A DNA stretch of 64,000 nt, taken from contig NZ_CP132543.1 of NCBI RefSeq assembly GCF_030845195.1, positions 1,133,501-1,197,500 of the forward strand, written 5' to 3'. The position numbers were made by a program, and so were the translations under genes. This stretch comes from Sanyastnella coralliicola. GTDB lineage: Bacteria; Bacteroidota; Bacteroidia; Flavobacteriales_D; Sanyastnellaceae. This document shows, one piece after another, positions 7,310 through 16,073 of the stretch (positions are counted from its first letter, which is position 1; each line of letters starts with the position of its first letter). The notes below the pieces were generated by a model. The model worked only from the letters and a program-made list of their open reading frames with translations. It did no database searches and was not told the DNA's origin.

Positions 7310-9652
7310 TCAGAAAGTGATACGGTAAGAGAGGACAGGTAATAATGACAATTGGTAATCGTACGCGAGGCCGCCAGTTTCTTCGTCGTAGTATTCACGA
7401 AGGCGGGCTTGGTTGTTGGTGAAGTTCTGAACGTCCATTTTGAGTTCGTGGGTGCTGTTTGGACGATCACGGCGTAGGCTGATGGCGATGTTTCCAATGA
7501 AAATGTCGTCTAGCTTTTTGCTGTAGACATCGTCTGAGTACACGCTTTCGCCTTCCAAGCGAGAGGCTTCGAGATCGATTGGGGTGGTGCGTCGTCCGCC
7601 GATGAGGCTGAATCGACCGTTGAATGCGAGGACACGTTTCTTGGCTGGATCTCCTACTGGGAATTCTTTGCCGATGATGGCGTTGGTTGCGTAGTTACCG
7701 TTGTAGCGGCTGTTGCGCTTCACTCCGTCAAGAGCTACATATTTGCTTTCATACAGTGATCCTGTTACCATGAAGAACATGCCTTTATCAAAAAAGCGTT
7801 CAAGGGTGAACTCTACTCCGTAGTTTTCTCCTGTTCCTGAGTTGACGAGGTCACGTGTTGTAAACCACTCATTACTATTGATCAGGCTGTATGAACTTGT
7901 TGGATCATTCTCCACCGGGATATCGTACAGATCTTGGTAGTATACCTCGGCACGAGCGAAGAGGAGAGGGGCGATCTGACGCTCATACCCGAGTACGTAG
8001 TGACGAGCCTTTGGAAGTTCAAGCTCGGTGTTGGGCTGGAATTCATTTCCAAAATCATCGACGTCGATGGCTTGGTAGTTTGTGATCGACTCGGTTTTAC
8101 TGTGCACTCCGAACCCAGCCGTAATGGTGTTCAGCTCATTCACCTTCCATTTCATACCGAGGCGTGGCTCAATATAGTATGTGCTGTTCGGCAGGTATGA
8201 AAGGACGTGTACACCTCCGGTAAATGAAACATCTTGAGTCATTCGGTATTGCCAGCTCGCGAATCCTTGGAAGACTCCTGCTTCACCTGAGCGATCAAGC
8301 GTTGTCACGCGCTCCCAAATATCTTCGTCGATGTATGAGAGGTTCAATGAGTAGAAGTGCTGAGAGTAGATTACCCCGGTACGGAGCTTGTTTCGCGCAT
8401 TGAATTTGTGGTTGTATGTAGTGGCACCTCGCACAGTTGATTTACGAATCTCACCATCGTCATCAAGATAGAAGGTACCTAATGAGTCGCGTTCGTCGCT
8501 GATGAATCCACTGTGGTTTTCAGAGAAGGTCATGCTGCTTTTGAGGTAGCTCTTTTCTCCCAATGGAATGGTATGCGTAGCACCAATAACCGTCAATCCA
8601 GAATTGTAGTCGTTGTCTGTCTCCAGCACTGTTTCTTCTTCGTCGAGGTAAAGTTGTTCGTTGATCTTACTTCTCCCCATCAATCCGAAGGTGGTAAAGA
8701 CTCCGGCATTTTTGGTTGGAACATTCACTTTGAATGCCGCATCCTGATACTTCGGTACCCCTTGAAAGTCTACGATTCCCGCAGCATCAAGCATGGCTAG
8801 CGATGAGTAACGGTAGTTGAAGAGGTATGAGGCGTTATTCCCCACATTCAACGGACCTTCCATCGTCACATCGGTACCGAGTACTCCGATTCCCACAGAA
8901 TATTGACGCTGATTCGGATTTCCGTTTCGCAGTTTGATATCGAATAACCCAGAAAATGCATTTCCAAATTCAGGAGCGAAAGCACCGCTGTAGAAGTCTG
9001 AATTCGCAAGTAGATCACTGTTTAGGGCGTTGATCGGCCCACCTGTTGATCCTTCATCGCTGAAGTGGTTTGGATTGGGAATTTCAATGCCCTCCAGGCG
9101 CCATTGAATTCCTTTCGGACTGTTTCCTCGAACAACAATGTCATTGTTTCCTTCAGGATCTGAGGTCACTCCAGCGAAACCAGCAACCATTCGGGCTGGG
9201 TCATTGAAGCTTCCGGCGTATCTGCTCGTTTCTTCCACTGAGAAAGTTCGAGAACTCACCGTAGCCATATCATTAGATACTTCGGTTGGAGATTCTTTTG
9301 CGGTAATCTCAGCGGCTTCCATTTGGATCACCGATTCGGTCATTTCAAGGTTGAGGAGTACTTCACGACCAGCAGTGACGAGCATATTAGGCATGACCAC
9401 ATCTTCGTAGCCGATGGCAGAAATTTTCAAGTCAATACGACCGATAGGAGCCTCAAAGGAAAAGTTCCCATCAAGGTCAGAGTTGGTTCCAATGAATGGA
9501 TCAGAGTTCGGAACAAAGATGTTCGCACCCACGATCGGAAGTTGGGTGTCAAGATCTTTGAGGCTTCCTGATACGCGTTGCGTAGCAAGTTGGGCTTCCG
9601 CGCTAGCGAAAAATAGAAGAGAAAAAATAAGTAAGCTGAGTGTGCTTTTCAT
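7310..9652 (-). CDS. TonB-dependent receptor with carboxypeptidase-regulatory-like N-domain
   Basis: A 780-residue outer-membrane receptor. Signal peptide MKSTLSLLIFSLLFFASAEA; a carboxypeptidase-D regulatory-like beta-sandwich at about 25-110 (GSLKDLDTQLPIVGANIFVP ... SAIGYEDVVM); a plug domain at about 125-230 with NNDIVVRGNSPKGIQWRLEG; and a barrel to a terminal aromatic residue (SYRITF). It would import a substrate across the outer membrane using TonB energy. No SusD-like lipoprotein or glycoside hydrolase is adjacent, so the substrate is open; the plug's VRGN..KG..WRLEG type is common in Bacteroidota receptors of unknown ligand. A copy of the 14-bp motif lies in the signal-peptide codons (9596-9609). 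Confidence 0.9.
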   Translation of the reverse strand: MKSTLSLLIFSLLFFASAEAQLATQRVSGSLKDLDTQLPIVGANIFVPNSDPFIGTNSDLDGNFSFEAPIGRIDLKISAIGYEDVVMPNMLVTAGREVLLNLEMTESVIQMEAAEITAKESPTEVSNDMATVSSRTFSVEETSRYAGSFNDPARMVAGFAGVTSDPEGNNDIVVRGNSPKGIQWRLEGIEIPNPNHFSDEGSTGGPINALNSDLLANSDFYSGAFAPEFGNAFSGLFDIKLRNGNPNQRQYSVGIGVLGTDVTMEGPLNVGNNASYLFNYRYSSLAMLDAAGIVDFQGVPKYQDAAFKVNVPTKNAGVFTTFGLMGRSKINEQLYLDEEETVLETDNDYNSGLTVIGATHTIPLGEKSYLKSSMTFSENHSGFISDERDSLGTFYLDDDGEIRKSTVRGATTYNHKFNARNKLRTGVIYSQHFYSLNLSYIDEDIWERVTTLDRSGEAGVFQGFASWQYRMTQDVSFTGGVHVLSYLPNSTYYIEPRLGMKWKVNELNTITAGFGVHSKTESITNYQAIDVDDFGNEFQPNTELELPKARHYVLGYERQIAPLLFARAEVYYQDLYDIPVENDPTSSYSLINSNEWFTTRDLVNSGTGENYGVEFTLERFFDKGMFFMVTGSLYESKYVALDGVKRNSRYNGNYATNAIIGKEFPVGDPAKKRVLAFNGRFSLIGGRRTTPIDLEASRLEGESVYSDDVYSKKLDDIFIGNIAISLRRDRPNSTHELKMDVQNFTNNQARLREYYDEETGGLAYDYQLSLLPVLSYRITF
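9596..9609 (-). repeat. Iterated 14-bp motif TCGCTAGCGCGGAA (copy 3)
   Basis: Exact copy in the signal-peptide codons of the TonB receptor, encoding F-A-S-A-E-A. Confidence 0.8.
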
Positions 9653-9713
9653 GGCAAGTGATTTTGGACTTCACTCTTATTGACCATGAAAAAAATAAAG
9701 GTTGCATGTGGGA

Positions 9714-9741
9714 GGATTGCGGATCGCGGATTGCGGATCGC
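9714..9741. repeat. Heptamer array, units GGATTGC/GGATCGC alternating
   Basis: Four tandem heptamers in strict alternation (GGATTGC, GGATCGC, GGATTGC, GGATCGC), about 60 bases upstream of the receptor start. The alternation suggests amplification of a 14-bp unit after one substitution. Confidence 0.85.
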
Positions 9742-9777
9742 GGTTTAGCTTGAACTTTAGATTTGGACTCTCTTTTT

Positions 9778-10575
9778 CTACAATTCGTAGCGGTAGCTGA
9801 GGCCGAAACTTCCGGAGTTTGCGACTACTGTGGCGTCTTGTCCTTGGATGAATTGGAGGCCGATGTTTCTACGGAATGAAAGTCCGAAGTAGCCATTTTC
9901 GCCTACGCGGTAGGCGATGCCGTAAGGGATGCTAAGGCGAGAGTAGTAGACATTGCGAGCAGCGAAGCGTTCTTCTTCCATGGCTTCTTGCGTTGTTGGG
10001 TGCAACTCAGGGTCGTAGTACCTTCCTGAAAGGATGATCATTTCGTTGCCTGTGCTCCATCCAGCTGAGAAACCTCCGCCGATGTGCCATAACCAGTTAT
10101 CTCCCCAAGTTCCTTTAAAAATGTACGCTGCGTCGAGGTTGATTTCGCCGTGGAGGTTGCAAAAGACGATCGATGAATCGAGTTCTTGACTCTGGTAAGT
10201 TACCATGGCTTCTTTCGGAGATACTAAGCGCATACCCAGCTGAAGCTCCTGATTTTCGTTGTATTCGCGCGTTTTCTTGTTGAGTGGATTCCATGTGGCA
10301 CGCACGCTAATGAAAGCTCCGGCGGTCTCAGCTGTGATATGTTCTGAGAACATGCCTAGATCTCGTTTCATGGCCGTAGGATTCTTCGCAAACTGCATCA
10401 TACGGTCAAAAGACATGCTGCCGTAATTATCCCAATCAATCCCAAGATCCACTACTGCCGAAGCAGTCTTCCAAGCACGCGTTGGTTGTCCTTTGGTATA
10501 CCCAGGATAATAGTCTTGGGCTAACAAGGCAGCGGACGAGAAGCAGAAAATGAAAAAGGCAGCTAGATGTTTCAT
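9778..10575 (-). CDS. Exported protein of unknown function, probable outer-membrane beta-barrel
   Basis: A 265-residue protein with a signal peptide (MKHLAAFFIFCFSSAALLAQ). The rest alternates aromatic and polar residues in strand-like stretches (for example GENGYFGLSFRRNIGLQF) and ends GSFGLSYRYEL, as outer-membrane barrels do, so an 8-10 strand barrel is plausible. I do not recognise a named family. It is the next gene upstream of the TonB receptor on the same strand but separated by 125 bases with a heptamer array, so cotranscription is uncertain. Confidence 0.55.
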   Translation of the reverse strand: MKHLAAFFIFCFSSAALLAQDYYPGYTKGQPTRAWKTASAVVDLGIDWDNYGSMSFDRMMQFAKNPTAMKRDLGMFSEHITAETAGAFISVRATWNPLNKKTREYNENQELQLGMRLVSPKEAMVTYQSQELDSSIVFCNLHGEINLDAAYIFKGTWGDNWLWHIGGGFSAGWSTGNEMIILSGRYYDPELHPTTQEAMEEERFAARNVYYSRLSIPYGIAYRVGENGYFGLSFRRNIGLQFIQGQDATVVANSGSFGLSYRYEL

Positions 10576-10607
10576 TGTCGTGGGTTTGGTTAAAGATAGT
10601 ACTTATT

Positions 10608-10737
10608 GGTGGACGGTGGACGGTGGACGGTGGATGGTGGAACGCGGATTGCGGATTGCGGAACGCGGGTTGCGGAGCGCGGTGGAATGTGGAATGTGGA
10701 ACGTGGATCGCGGAAGGCGACAATTGGTTATTGGTTA
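10608..10737. repeat. Long composite heptamer array (GGTGGAC, then GCGGATT, AATGTGG, ATTGGTT types)
   Basis: From 10608 five heptamers GGTGGAC x3, GGTGGAT, GGTGGAA; then GG recurs every 7 bases through GCGGATT-, GCGGAAC-, AATGTGG- and ATCGCGG-like units to about 10715, with a single 3-base phase slip near 10684; then ATTGGTTATTGGTTA at 10724-10737. After it, 10757-10788 carries the opposite-strand form (AACCAAA, AACTAAA, GACCAAC, AACTAAC). The gap 10576-10815 holds nothing else that I can see. Confidence 0.85.
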
Positions 10738-10815
10738 TTTTTTTGGACGATTTGGAACCAAAAACTAAAGACCAACAACTAACAATCTTCCGATTAGACC
10801 TCAGCACCCATTACC

Positions 10816-12225
10816 TTACTCTACCCAGTACACCGAATTGTATTCTCCGAATTCATTGTTTTCGAAGAGTTGGTTGTTAGGGTCAGTCATCCATTCACCG
10901 TCGACGATGAATTTGTAGGTGTATTTGCCTGGATGGAGGTTGAGGTCAATGACCCATTCATTGTTGCGTCGGTCCATTTGATAGCCGGTGGTGCTCCAGC
11001 CGTTGAAGGATCCTGAGAGATAGACATGTTCCGCGTTAGCGAAACCAGGAAGCGCAAAATGCGCGTTCGGAGCGATAGCGATCAATGAATTACGATACTC
11101 ATCAGCACCATTCACTACTTTATTCGCAGGATCTAGAATCCATGTGCCATCAACGATGAATTTGTACTCATAGTTGCCAGGGGCGAGGACGTAATCAATT
11201 TCCCATCCATTCCCCGATCTTGTCATCGTGAGACGTTCTTCATCCCAATTGTTGAAGGTACCTGTGAGTAGAACCTTCGTTGCTTCGCTGTAACCGTCTA
11301 AGCGGAACATTGTAGGAGTGCCGATGGAGAGGACTGAATTGTACTCGCCATATTCATTCGGATGCTGGTTTGGGTTCGCCGGATCTGAAATCCAATCGCC
11401 ATCCACGATGAAACGGTATTCATAATTACCGTCTTCCAAGTACACATCAACATACCATCCTGTGGCGTCTTTTTGCATGCGCACATCACGCTCTTGCCAC
11501 CAGTTAAAACTTCCGCTGAGGAATACTTTTCGGGCCTTTTGATAACCCTCGAGGTAGAAGCGGTGGTTCGTTTTGAAGTAAACACTGTTGTTACCCCAGT
11601 GGCCATCATCTTGCGTTTGCTTGTTGGAAGGGTCATCAACCCACTTACCGTCAACGACGAATTTGTAAAGGTGCTTTCCTTCTGCCAAAACTTTCGTCAA
11701 TTCCCATCCTTCAGAGGTTTTGGTCATCAGGTCTGCTTTCGGATCCCATTTATTGAAGCTTCCGGCGAGGTAGACTTCCTTGGCGTTCTTGTAGCCATCA
11801 AGGACGAAGGTGGTTCCATTTTCGATTTCGAAAACGCTTAAAGGGAATTTCAAGCGGTTGGCTCCAAAACGTGCTTGTTCAACGGCTTCGGCTCCAGCTT
11901 CTTCAAGGGTAGAAACTTCTTCTTGAGATATGCTTCCAGAAAGAGAAGTAATCGGCTTTCTGAGTTGAATGAATTCGCCACCGTAGTCTTCGAGTAACCA
12001 ACCGAGTGGAGTGACCTTGTCTGAGGAGTTCCAAAGTGAATCCATTTCAGACATGCACGTACCGTAGCTGCAAAGCAAGCTGTCGAGGGCGGCTTCGCTG
12101 ATGCTGTTGTTCAGTTTGACCACGATATCGCTGCCTTCGAAGTTTAATTCGAGGGTGTCTTTTTGCGCTAGCGCGGAAATGGTTCCGGCTAACACGGCGA
12201 GTATGGTCAATATGTCGCGCATCAT
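10816..12225 (-). CDS. Exported protein with four tandem glycogen-binding-like (CBM48/AMPK-type) modules
   Basis: About 469 residues from the ATG at 12225 (an ATG at 12234 is also possible), with signal peptide MMRDILTILAVLAGTISALA. After an N-terminal region of about 120 residues come four copies of an isoamylase-N/AMPK-beta glycogen-binding fold, each about 85 residues, with the repeated pattern (V/L)xLxGSFNxWxxxxxxM, W near the middle, YxYKFIVDGxWxxDPxN, and EYNSVxxI at the end. AMPK-type modules bind alpha-glucans; four in a row on an exported protein with no catalytic domain suggests binding of starch- or glycogen-like polymer at the cell surface (inference). Its start abuts the stop of the protease-like gene upstream (12227), so the two are probably cotranscribed. 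Confidence 0.8.
   Translation of the reverse strand: MMRDILTILAVLAGTISALAQKDTLELNFEGSDIVVKLNNSISEAALDSLLCSYGTCMSEMDSLWNSSDKVTPLGWLLEDYGGEFIQLRKPITSLSGSISQEEVSTLEEAGAEAVEQARFGANRLKFPLSVFEIENGTTFVLDGYKNAKEVYLAGSFNKWDPKADLMTKTSEGWELTKVLAEGKHLYKFVVDGKWVDDPSNKQTQDDGHWGNNSVYFKTNHRFYLEGYQKARKVFLSGSFNWWQERDVRMQKDATGWYVDVYLEDGNYEYRFIVDGDWISDPANPNQHPNEYGEYNSVLSIGTPTMFRLDGYSEATKVLLTGTFNNWDEERLTMTRSGNGWEIDYVLAPGNYEYKFIVDGTWILDPANKVVNGADEYRNSLIAIAPNAHFALPGFANAEHVYLSGSFNGWSTTGYQMDRRNNEWVIDLNLHPGKYTYKFIVDGEWMTDPNNQLFENNEFGEYNSVYWVE
11029..11042 (-). repeat. Iterated 14-bp motif TCGCTAACGCGGAA (copy 4, A variant)
   Basis: Exact copy with A at the variable position, in module 4 of the glycogen-binding-like protein, encoding F-A-N-A-E-H. 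Confidence 0.8.
12166..12178 (+). repeat. Iterated motif, near match CGCTAGCGCGGAA (copy 5)
   Basis: Thirteen of fourteen positions (the first base is G instead of T), in the signal-peptide codons of the glycogen-binding-like protein, here read antisense so that the gene encodes I-S-A-L-A. Confidence 0.65.
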
Positions 12226-12226
12226 C

Positions 12227-13126
12227 CTAATCATAAAGGTACATTTCAAACGACTGGTTTTCAAAATCAAAATAGGTCACACCTCTGACTAGCAGAGAGA
12301 TCCCGAGCATTCCGTCAATCGACCTTCGGTATGATTCTCCCATCACTTCAAGGTTGGTGATGATCAATGGCATCCCTCTAAATTCTTTTCCTTGGATCTC
12401 ACATCTCTTGAAACTTCCCAGAAGGACCTCGACTTCGCTTCCAGTCGAACTAGTTAAAAGACTGCGCTTTCTGATGGAGATGTCACTCAATAACTCCGCT
12501 GGAATGTCCGTGTTCAACACAGAAACCTCGGCACCTGTATCAATGGAAAAGACCGAGGAAACACCTGAGACTTTTAGATCCATAAAGATGGCCTCACGGG
12601 TCGATTCCATGTCTATCTTGATGTCTGCCTTCGGTCTATCTTGATTCTTCTTGTACAGAACTAAGACACGGTTTCTCACATCGAGCTTGACTAGATATGG
12701 TGTTAACAGGTTGAGCCCAAAAAGTCCGTGGATTTGAATGCCTCTTTTTTCTTCTAATGCCCCAAGGTCTGTCAAGTCGACATCTACACCCTTGTAGCTG
12801 ATTTGATCAAGTCCGAGATTCTTTACTCGAGAACGGTAGGCGAGGTCATATTGACCTCCAACACCGGTGACCACGCGGTCTTCAGCGCTGATATAGTCAC
12901 GGAAGTAAGTAGAATTGAGTACAAGGTAAGGGGCTCCAGTATCTAGAATGAAATTGCCATCGATGCCATCAACGGTGGCTTCAATGATGAGCAGGCTGCC
13001 AGCCATCTTGAGCGGTATCACCGCAGAGTCTCCTTCCATGATGCATTGTGGAGGAGTAATGTTGGTTTCCCCAGCATGGGAACACAACGCTGCGAAGATT
13101 AGCCATATGGACAGCAGAGCGCGCAC
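12227..13126 (-). CDS. Exported retropepsin-like aspartyl protease
   Basis: A duplicated aspartyl-protease fold with two DTGA motifs, FILDTGAPYLVLN in the first half and FSIDTGAEVSVLNTD in the second, each followed by a hydrophobic-Gly stretch (IHGLFGLNLL and IDGMLGISLL). This matches the periplasmic or surface aspartyl proteases of Bacteroidota. The frame opens at an ATG at 13186, but that ATG lies in the terminator hairpin of the preceding gene; GTG at 13126 gives a clean signal peptide (RALLSIWLIFAALCSHA) and is preferred. It is followed without gap by the glycogen-binding-like gene. Substrate unknown. Confidence 0.75.
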   Translation of the reverse strand: MRALLSIWLIFAALCSHAGETNITPPQCIMEGDSAVIPLKMAGSLLIIEATVDGIDGNFILDTGAPYLVLNSTYFRDYISAEDRVVTGVGGQYDLAYRSRVKNLGLDQISYKGVDVDLTDLGALEEKRGIQIHGLFGLNLLTPYLVKLDVRNRVLVLYKKNQDRPKADIKIDMESTREAIFMDLKVSGVSSVFSIDTGAEVSVLNTDIPAELLSDISIRKRSLLTSSTGSEVEVLLGSFKRCEIQGKEFRGMPLIITNLEVMGESYRRSIDGMLGISLLVRGVTYFDFENQSFEMYLYD

Positions 13127-13163
13127 GAAGGGAAGGTACTCAATACTCGGTATCAACAAAAGA

Positions 13164-13187
13164 AATGGCGGGACAATGCCCGCCATT
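13164..13187 (-). terminator. Terminator downstream of the Asp-box/T9SS gene
   Basis: AATGGCGGG (13164-13172) pairs with CCCGCCATT (13179-13187), 9 bp, six-base loop, followed on the minus strand by a T-rich stretch. It starts 12 bases past the stop at 13199. Confidence 0.7.
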
Positions 13188-13198
13188 CTTTGTTAAGT

Positions 13199-15319
13199 TT
13201 AGTTGATGATCAACCGCTTGATTACCTCTTGGTTATCGAGGCTTATTCGCACATAATAGATGCCAGTTGAGAGGGCTGAAACATCTAGTTGAGAGATGTT
13301 GTAGTGCGTTGAGATGATTCGACCATGTTGATCGAAAATGATGATCTGTTCAGGAGTTGAGCTTGTTTGAATAGTGAGCTGATCTGCAGCAGGATTGGGG
13401 TAAATCGTCGCTTCCAACTCGTATTCGAGAACATTGTCAGGTTCTCCACTGACCGTCCAGACGCCACCATTAAACCACAGTCCGTAGAAAGCTCCATCGA
13501 ACTGATAGAGTTGATCAAGGAATGGGTAGTTAGGTCCGACCGTACCAATGAGCTGCTCCCATGTTGAAGCCTGTTCGTTCCATTGGTACAGACCGAAAGG
13601 AGTGTTGAAATCATTGTAGGTATAAAGGTTACCGTTCAACGACCAAATTCCTTGATAGTCGTTTTCAGACGTTAACCCGGTTGTGGATACGTCTTCCCAA
13701 TCGATTCCATTCTGTGAACGAGTAAGTGACTTTTCATCTTGGAAGAAACCACCGAGTAAATAGCGATATACGAAACTATCATGAACAGTGAGCATGTTGT
13801 TTGAATTCATGTCTCCATAGAATGTCCATGTAGAACCATTATCTGTTGAGATGGCGTACCCAGCATTCATATCAGCGTACAGCGTACCATCGAGACTAAG
13901 GATGTTTTCGATATGGTTGTCAATCACACCGCCGAGACCGAAAGTGACATTGTTAGTCCATGTGGCTTCAGCATACGAATTCCCGTTGTCCTCAGAAACC
14001 CAAACTTTAGGTCCTTGCGCAATATTGAAGCTGCGACTGCAAATGATTTTGAGGTTGTCTGATTCAGTAATGAAATTCGGTTGCTGACCTCCGAATTCGT
14101 TCGACATCCTTGGTTGAAAATCGTAGCTGCCATTCAGACTCGAAAGAATGTTTGCTCCACAGATAAATGTCGAATCACCAATAACGGCGACGTATTCATT
14201 TCCAATTTCGAATCCTGTTGATTCAGCATCGGCGAGTGTTTCCCAGGAGTAGGTAATCGGGTCAAAGCCCATTAAAGCGCTTCCACCTGTAGCCAATAAA
14301 AGACCGTCGTACTGAACTAGGTTGGATGTTGTGGCAGCCTCACCTGGTTTTGAAACAAGATCGCCTTCACCGTAATCAGCAAATTCACAGACACCGTTTT
14401 CGGTTGACACTAGCAGATGGTCATCATTGAAGATGGCCATTGAATTGATTTGACCCAAAGAACGAATCAACGTCCAGCTAGCACCTTGATCTGTTGATTT
14501 CCATATTCCATCAAGGTTCGTAGTGAGGAGATGATCGTCATTGACCTTGATAAAGCGTTGTCCATAGTCACTATAAGTCGTAGAACTTAAGTCGGAAGAA
14601 GTCCAGCTCAACCCATTGTCATCAGAATAGATGACAGGAAAACCTACGATGTTCGTACCAAGTAAAATGCGATCACCCACTTTCGCAAAACCTTGTCCGA
14701 TGGCAGAAAATAGAATTCCACCGCCAATATCTACTTGTGGTTCAGTTGCGAGGGTTGTCCATGTTTCGCCGAGATCTGTTGAGTATTTGGTGACCCCACT
14801 CACCACGCTTCCAGCGCATTGCCAAATTTCATTTTCCGCAACCAAGTCCAACCCATGCGTGAGAGAACCACCGGCTTCAGCTTCAGTCCATGTTCCCTGA
14901 TCAAATCGATGAGGTGCATGGAGAGTTCCTCCAATCATCTCAATCCCGGTACCTCCTATGGCATGTGTAGGAATCAAGATGGAGCTTAATGTCTGACTTC
15001 CATTATCAAAGGTATCCCCCCAATCATCTGACATGTAGACACGTTGCCCGTCGTTTGTGCCGACGATAAGATGACCTTCAGAGATGGTAATTGTACGTGG
15101 ATCACAGAGTTCTGGAATACCATTGGTAAGGTGTTCCCAAGTAGCACCGCCATCGGTTGTCCGCATTAGTTTCTCATTGAAACCAATAAATGCGGTTTCA
15201 CCTGAAGCCCAGACGGCTTTTGATACGCCATTGGTATTCACTGGACCACCCGTAAATTGAAATTGGGAGAGTCCTAGGAAGGGCGAGATCAATAGGCAGA
15301 TCGTAATTAGATTTTTCAT
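13199..15319 (-). CDS. Secreted Asp-box (BNR) repeat protein with T9SS sorting domain
   Basis: About 706 residues from the ATG at 15319, which gives the signal peptide MKNLITICLLISPFLGLSQ; the longer frame to 15409 would run into the upstream regulator gene. The body holds at least six Asp-box motifs (TTDGGATWEHL, STDLGETWTTL, SDDNGLSWTSS, STDQGASWTLI, SEDNGNSYAEA, STDNGSTWTFY), as in sialidase-like and Ycf48-like beta-propellers. The last ~75 residues (YPNPAADQLTIQT ... STGIYYVRI ... VIKRLIIN) are a type A T9SS sorting domain, so the protein is exported by type IX secretion. Asp boxes alone do not show enzyme activity; the catalytic residues of sialidases were not found. Confidence 0.85.
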   Translation of the reverse strand: MKNLITICLLISPFLGLSQFQFTGGPVNTNGVSKAVWASGETAFIGFNEKLMRTTDGGATWEHLTNGIPELCDPRTITISEGHLIVGTNDGQRVYMSDDWGDTFDNGSQTLSSILIPTHAIGGTGIEMIGGTLHAPHRFDQGTWTEAEAGGSLTHGLDLVAENEIWQCAGSVVSGVTKYSTDLGETWTTLATEPQVDIGGGILFSAIGQGFAKVGDRILLGTNIVGFPVIYSDDNGLSWTSSDLSSTTYSDYGQRFIKVNDDHLLTTNLDGIWKSTDQGASWTLIRSLGQINSMAIFNDDHLLVSTENGVCEFADYGEGDLVSKPGEAATTSNLVQYDGLLLATGGSALMGFDPITYSWETLADAESTGFEIGNEYVAVIGDSTFICGANILSSLNGSYDFQPRMSNEFGGQQPNFITESDNLKIICSRSFNIAQGPKVWVSEDNGNSYAEATWTNNVTFGLGGVIDNHIENILSLDGTLYADMNAGYAISTDNGSTWTFYGDMNSNNMLTVHDSFVYRYLLGGFFQDEKSLTRSQNGIDWEDVSTTGLTSENDYQGIWSLNGNLYTYNDFNTPFGLYQWNEQASTWEQLIGTVGPNYPFLDQLYQFDGAFYGLWFNGGVWTVSGEPDNVLEYELEATIYPNPAADQLTIQTSSTPEQIIIFDQHGRIISTHYNISQLDVSALSTGIYYVRISLDNQEVIKRLIIN

Positions 15320-15383
15320 TGGTTGAATGTTTGACACAAAGGTCATCTTCAACCTGTCGCTGCTCAATAGGGCAACTGCACCA

Positions 15384-16025
15384 TTATATGAGTTTATGGC
15401 GGTATGCAAGCTGTAGGGCTTGCGAACGATTGTTCACGTTGAGCTTCTTGTAGATGTTCTCCGTGTGGCGTCTGACGGTGTTCGGACTAATATTCAAGTT
15501 ACTTCCGATTTCACCAGAATTGAGTCCGTTGCATAAATGCGCTAAAACGTCTAGCTCTCTTGGAGAAAGGCCAAAGTCTTGGGCTTCTTTATCTACAATC
15601 TCAGGATCTTGAATAATCCGAATGGCCTTTGATGCCACTTCAGGTGATAGCATTGCTTTGCCGCTCATGACAAGGTCGATCGCGTTTCGAAGCTCTCCAG
15701 GGTCACTTTCTTTGAGCAGATAACCCTTTGCACCCGCTTTTAAAGCTCCATAGACACTCTGTTCGTCGTCTTTAACGGTCAACATGATGGTTCTAATGTG
15801 AGGGTAGAGCTGTGCAATCTCTCCACAAGCTTCAATACCATCCATACCTGGCATATGAATGTCCATCAAGATGATGTCGATATTGCTGTCGTTCGCAAGT
15901 TGTGCCAACAATTCACCGCCCTCCGTCGCCTTTGACTTGATCTTGATGTCGTCAAATAGGCCGAGTTTATTGATGATGGCTTGCGCCAGGAAGGCATTGT
16001 CTTCAGCGAGGGCAATTCGAATCAT
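15384..16025 (-). CDS. NarL/FixJ-family response regulator
   Basis: A 213-residue regulator: receiver domain about 1-120 with D9, phospho-acceptor D55 (ILMDIHMPGMDG) and a lysine in YLLKESD, then a LuxR-type helix-turn-helix at about 148-205 (LSPRELDVLAHLCNGLNSGE ... ISPNTVRRHTENIYKKLNV). It lies 48 bases after the propeller sensor kinase on the same strand, which is its expected partner. Targets unknown. Confidence 0.93.
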   Translation of the reverse strand: MIRIALAEDNAFLAQAIINKLGLFDDIKIKSKATEGGELLAQLANDSNIDIILMDIHMPGMDGIEACGEIAQLYPHIRTIMLTVKDDEQSVYGALKAGAKGYLLKESDPGELRNAIDLVMSGKAMLSPEVASKAIRIIQDPEIVDKEAQDFGLSPRELDVLAHLCNGLNSGEIGSNLNISPNTVRRHTENIYKKLNVNNRSQALQLAYRHKLI

Positions 16026-16073
16026 GATACGAAGATGCTGGATTCTGCCAGAGATGGCAATAGTGCACTTGCC

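Noticed and set aside
10436-10807. 123-codon ORF across the composite heptamer array
   Set aside because: It reads through tandem repeats (giving Pro/Thr/His repeats) and into an existing gene; the repetition itself makes it look coding.
13199-15319. Sialidase activity
   Set aside because: Asp boxes are structural and common in non-enzymatic propellers; the arginine triad and tyrosine/aspartate of sialidases were not found.
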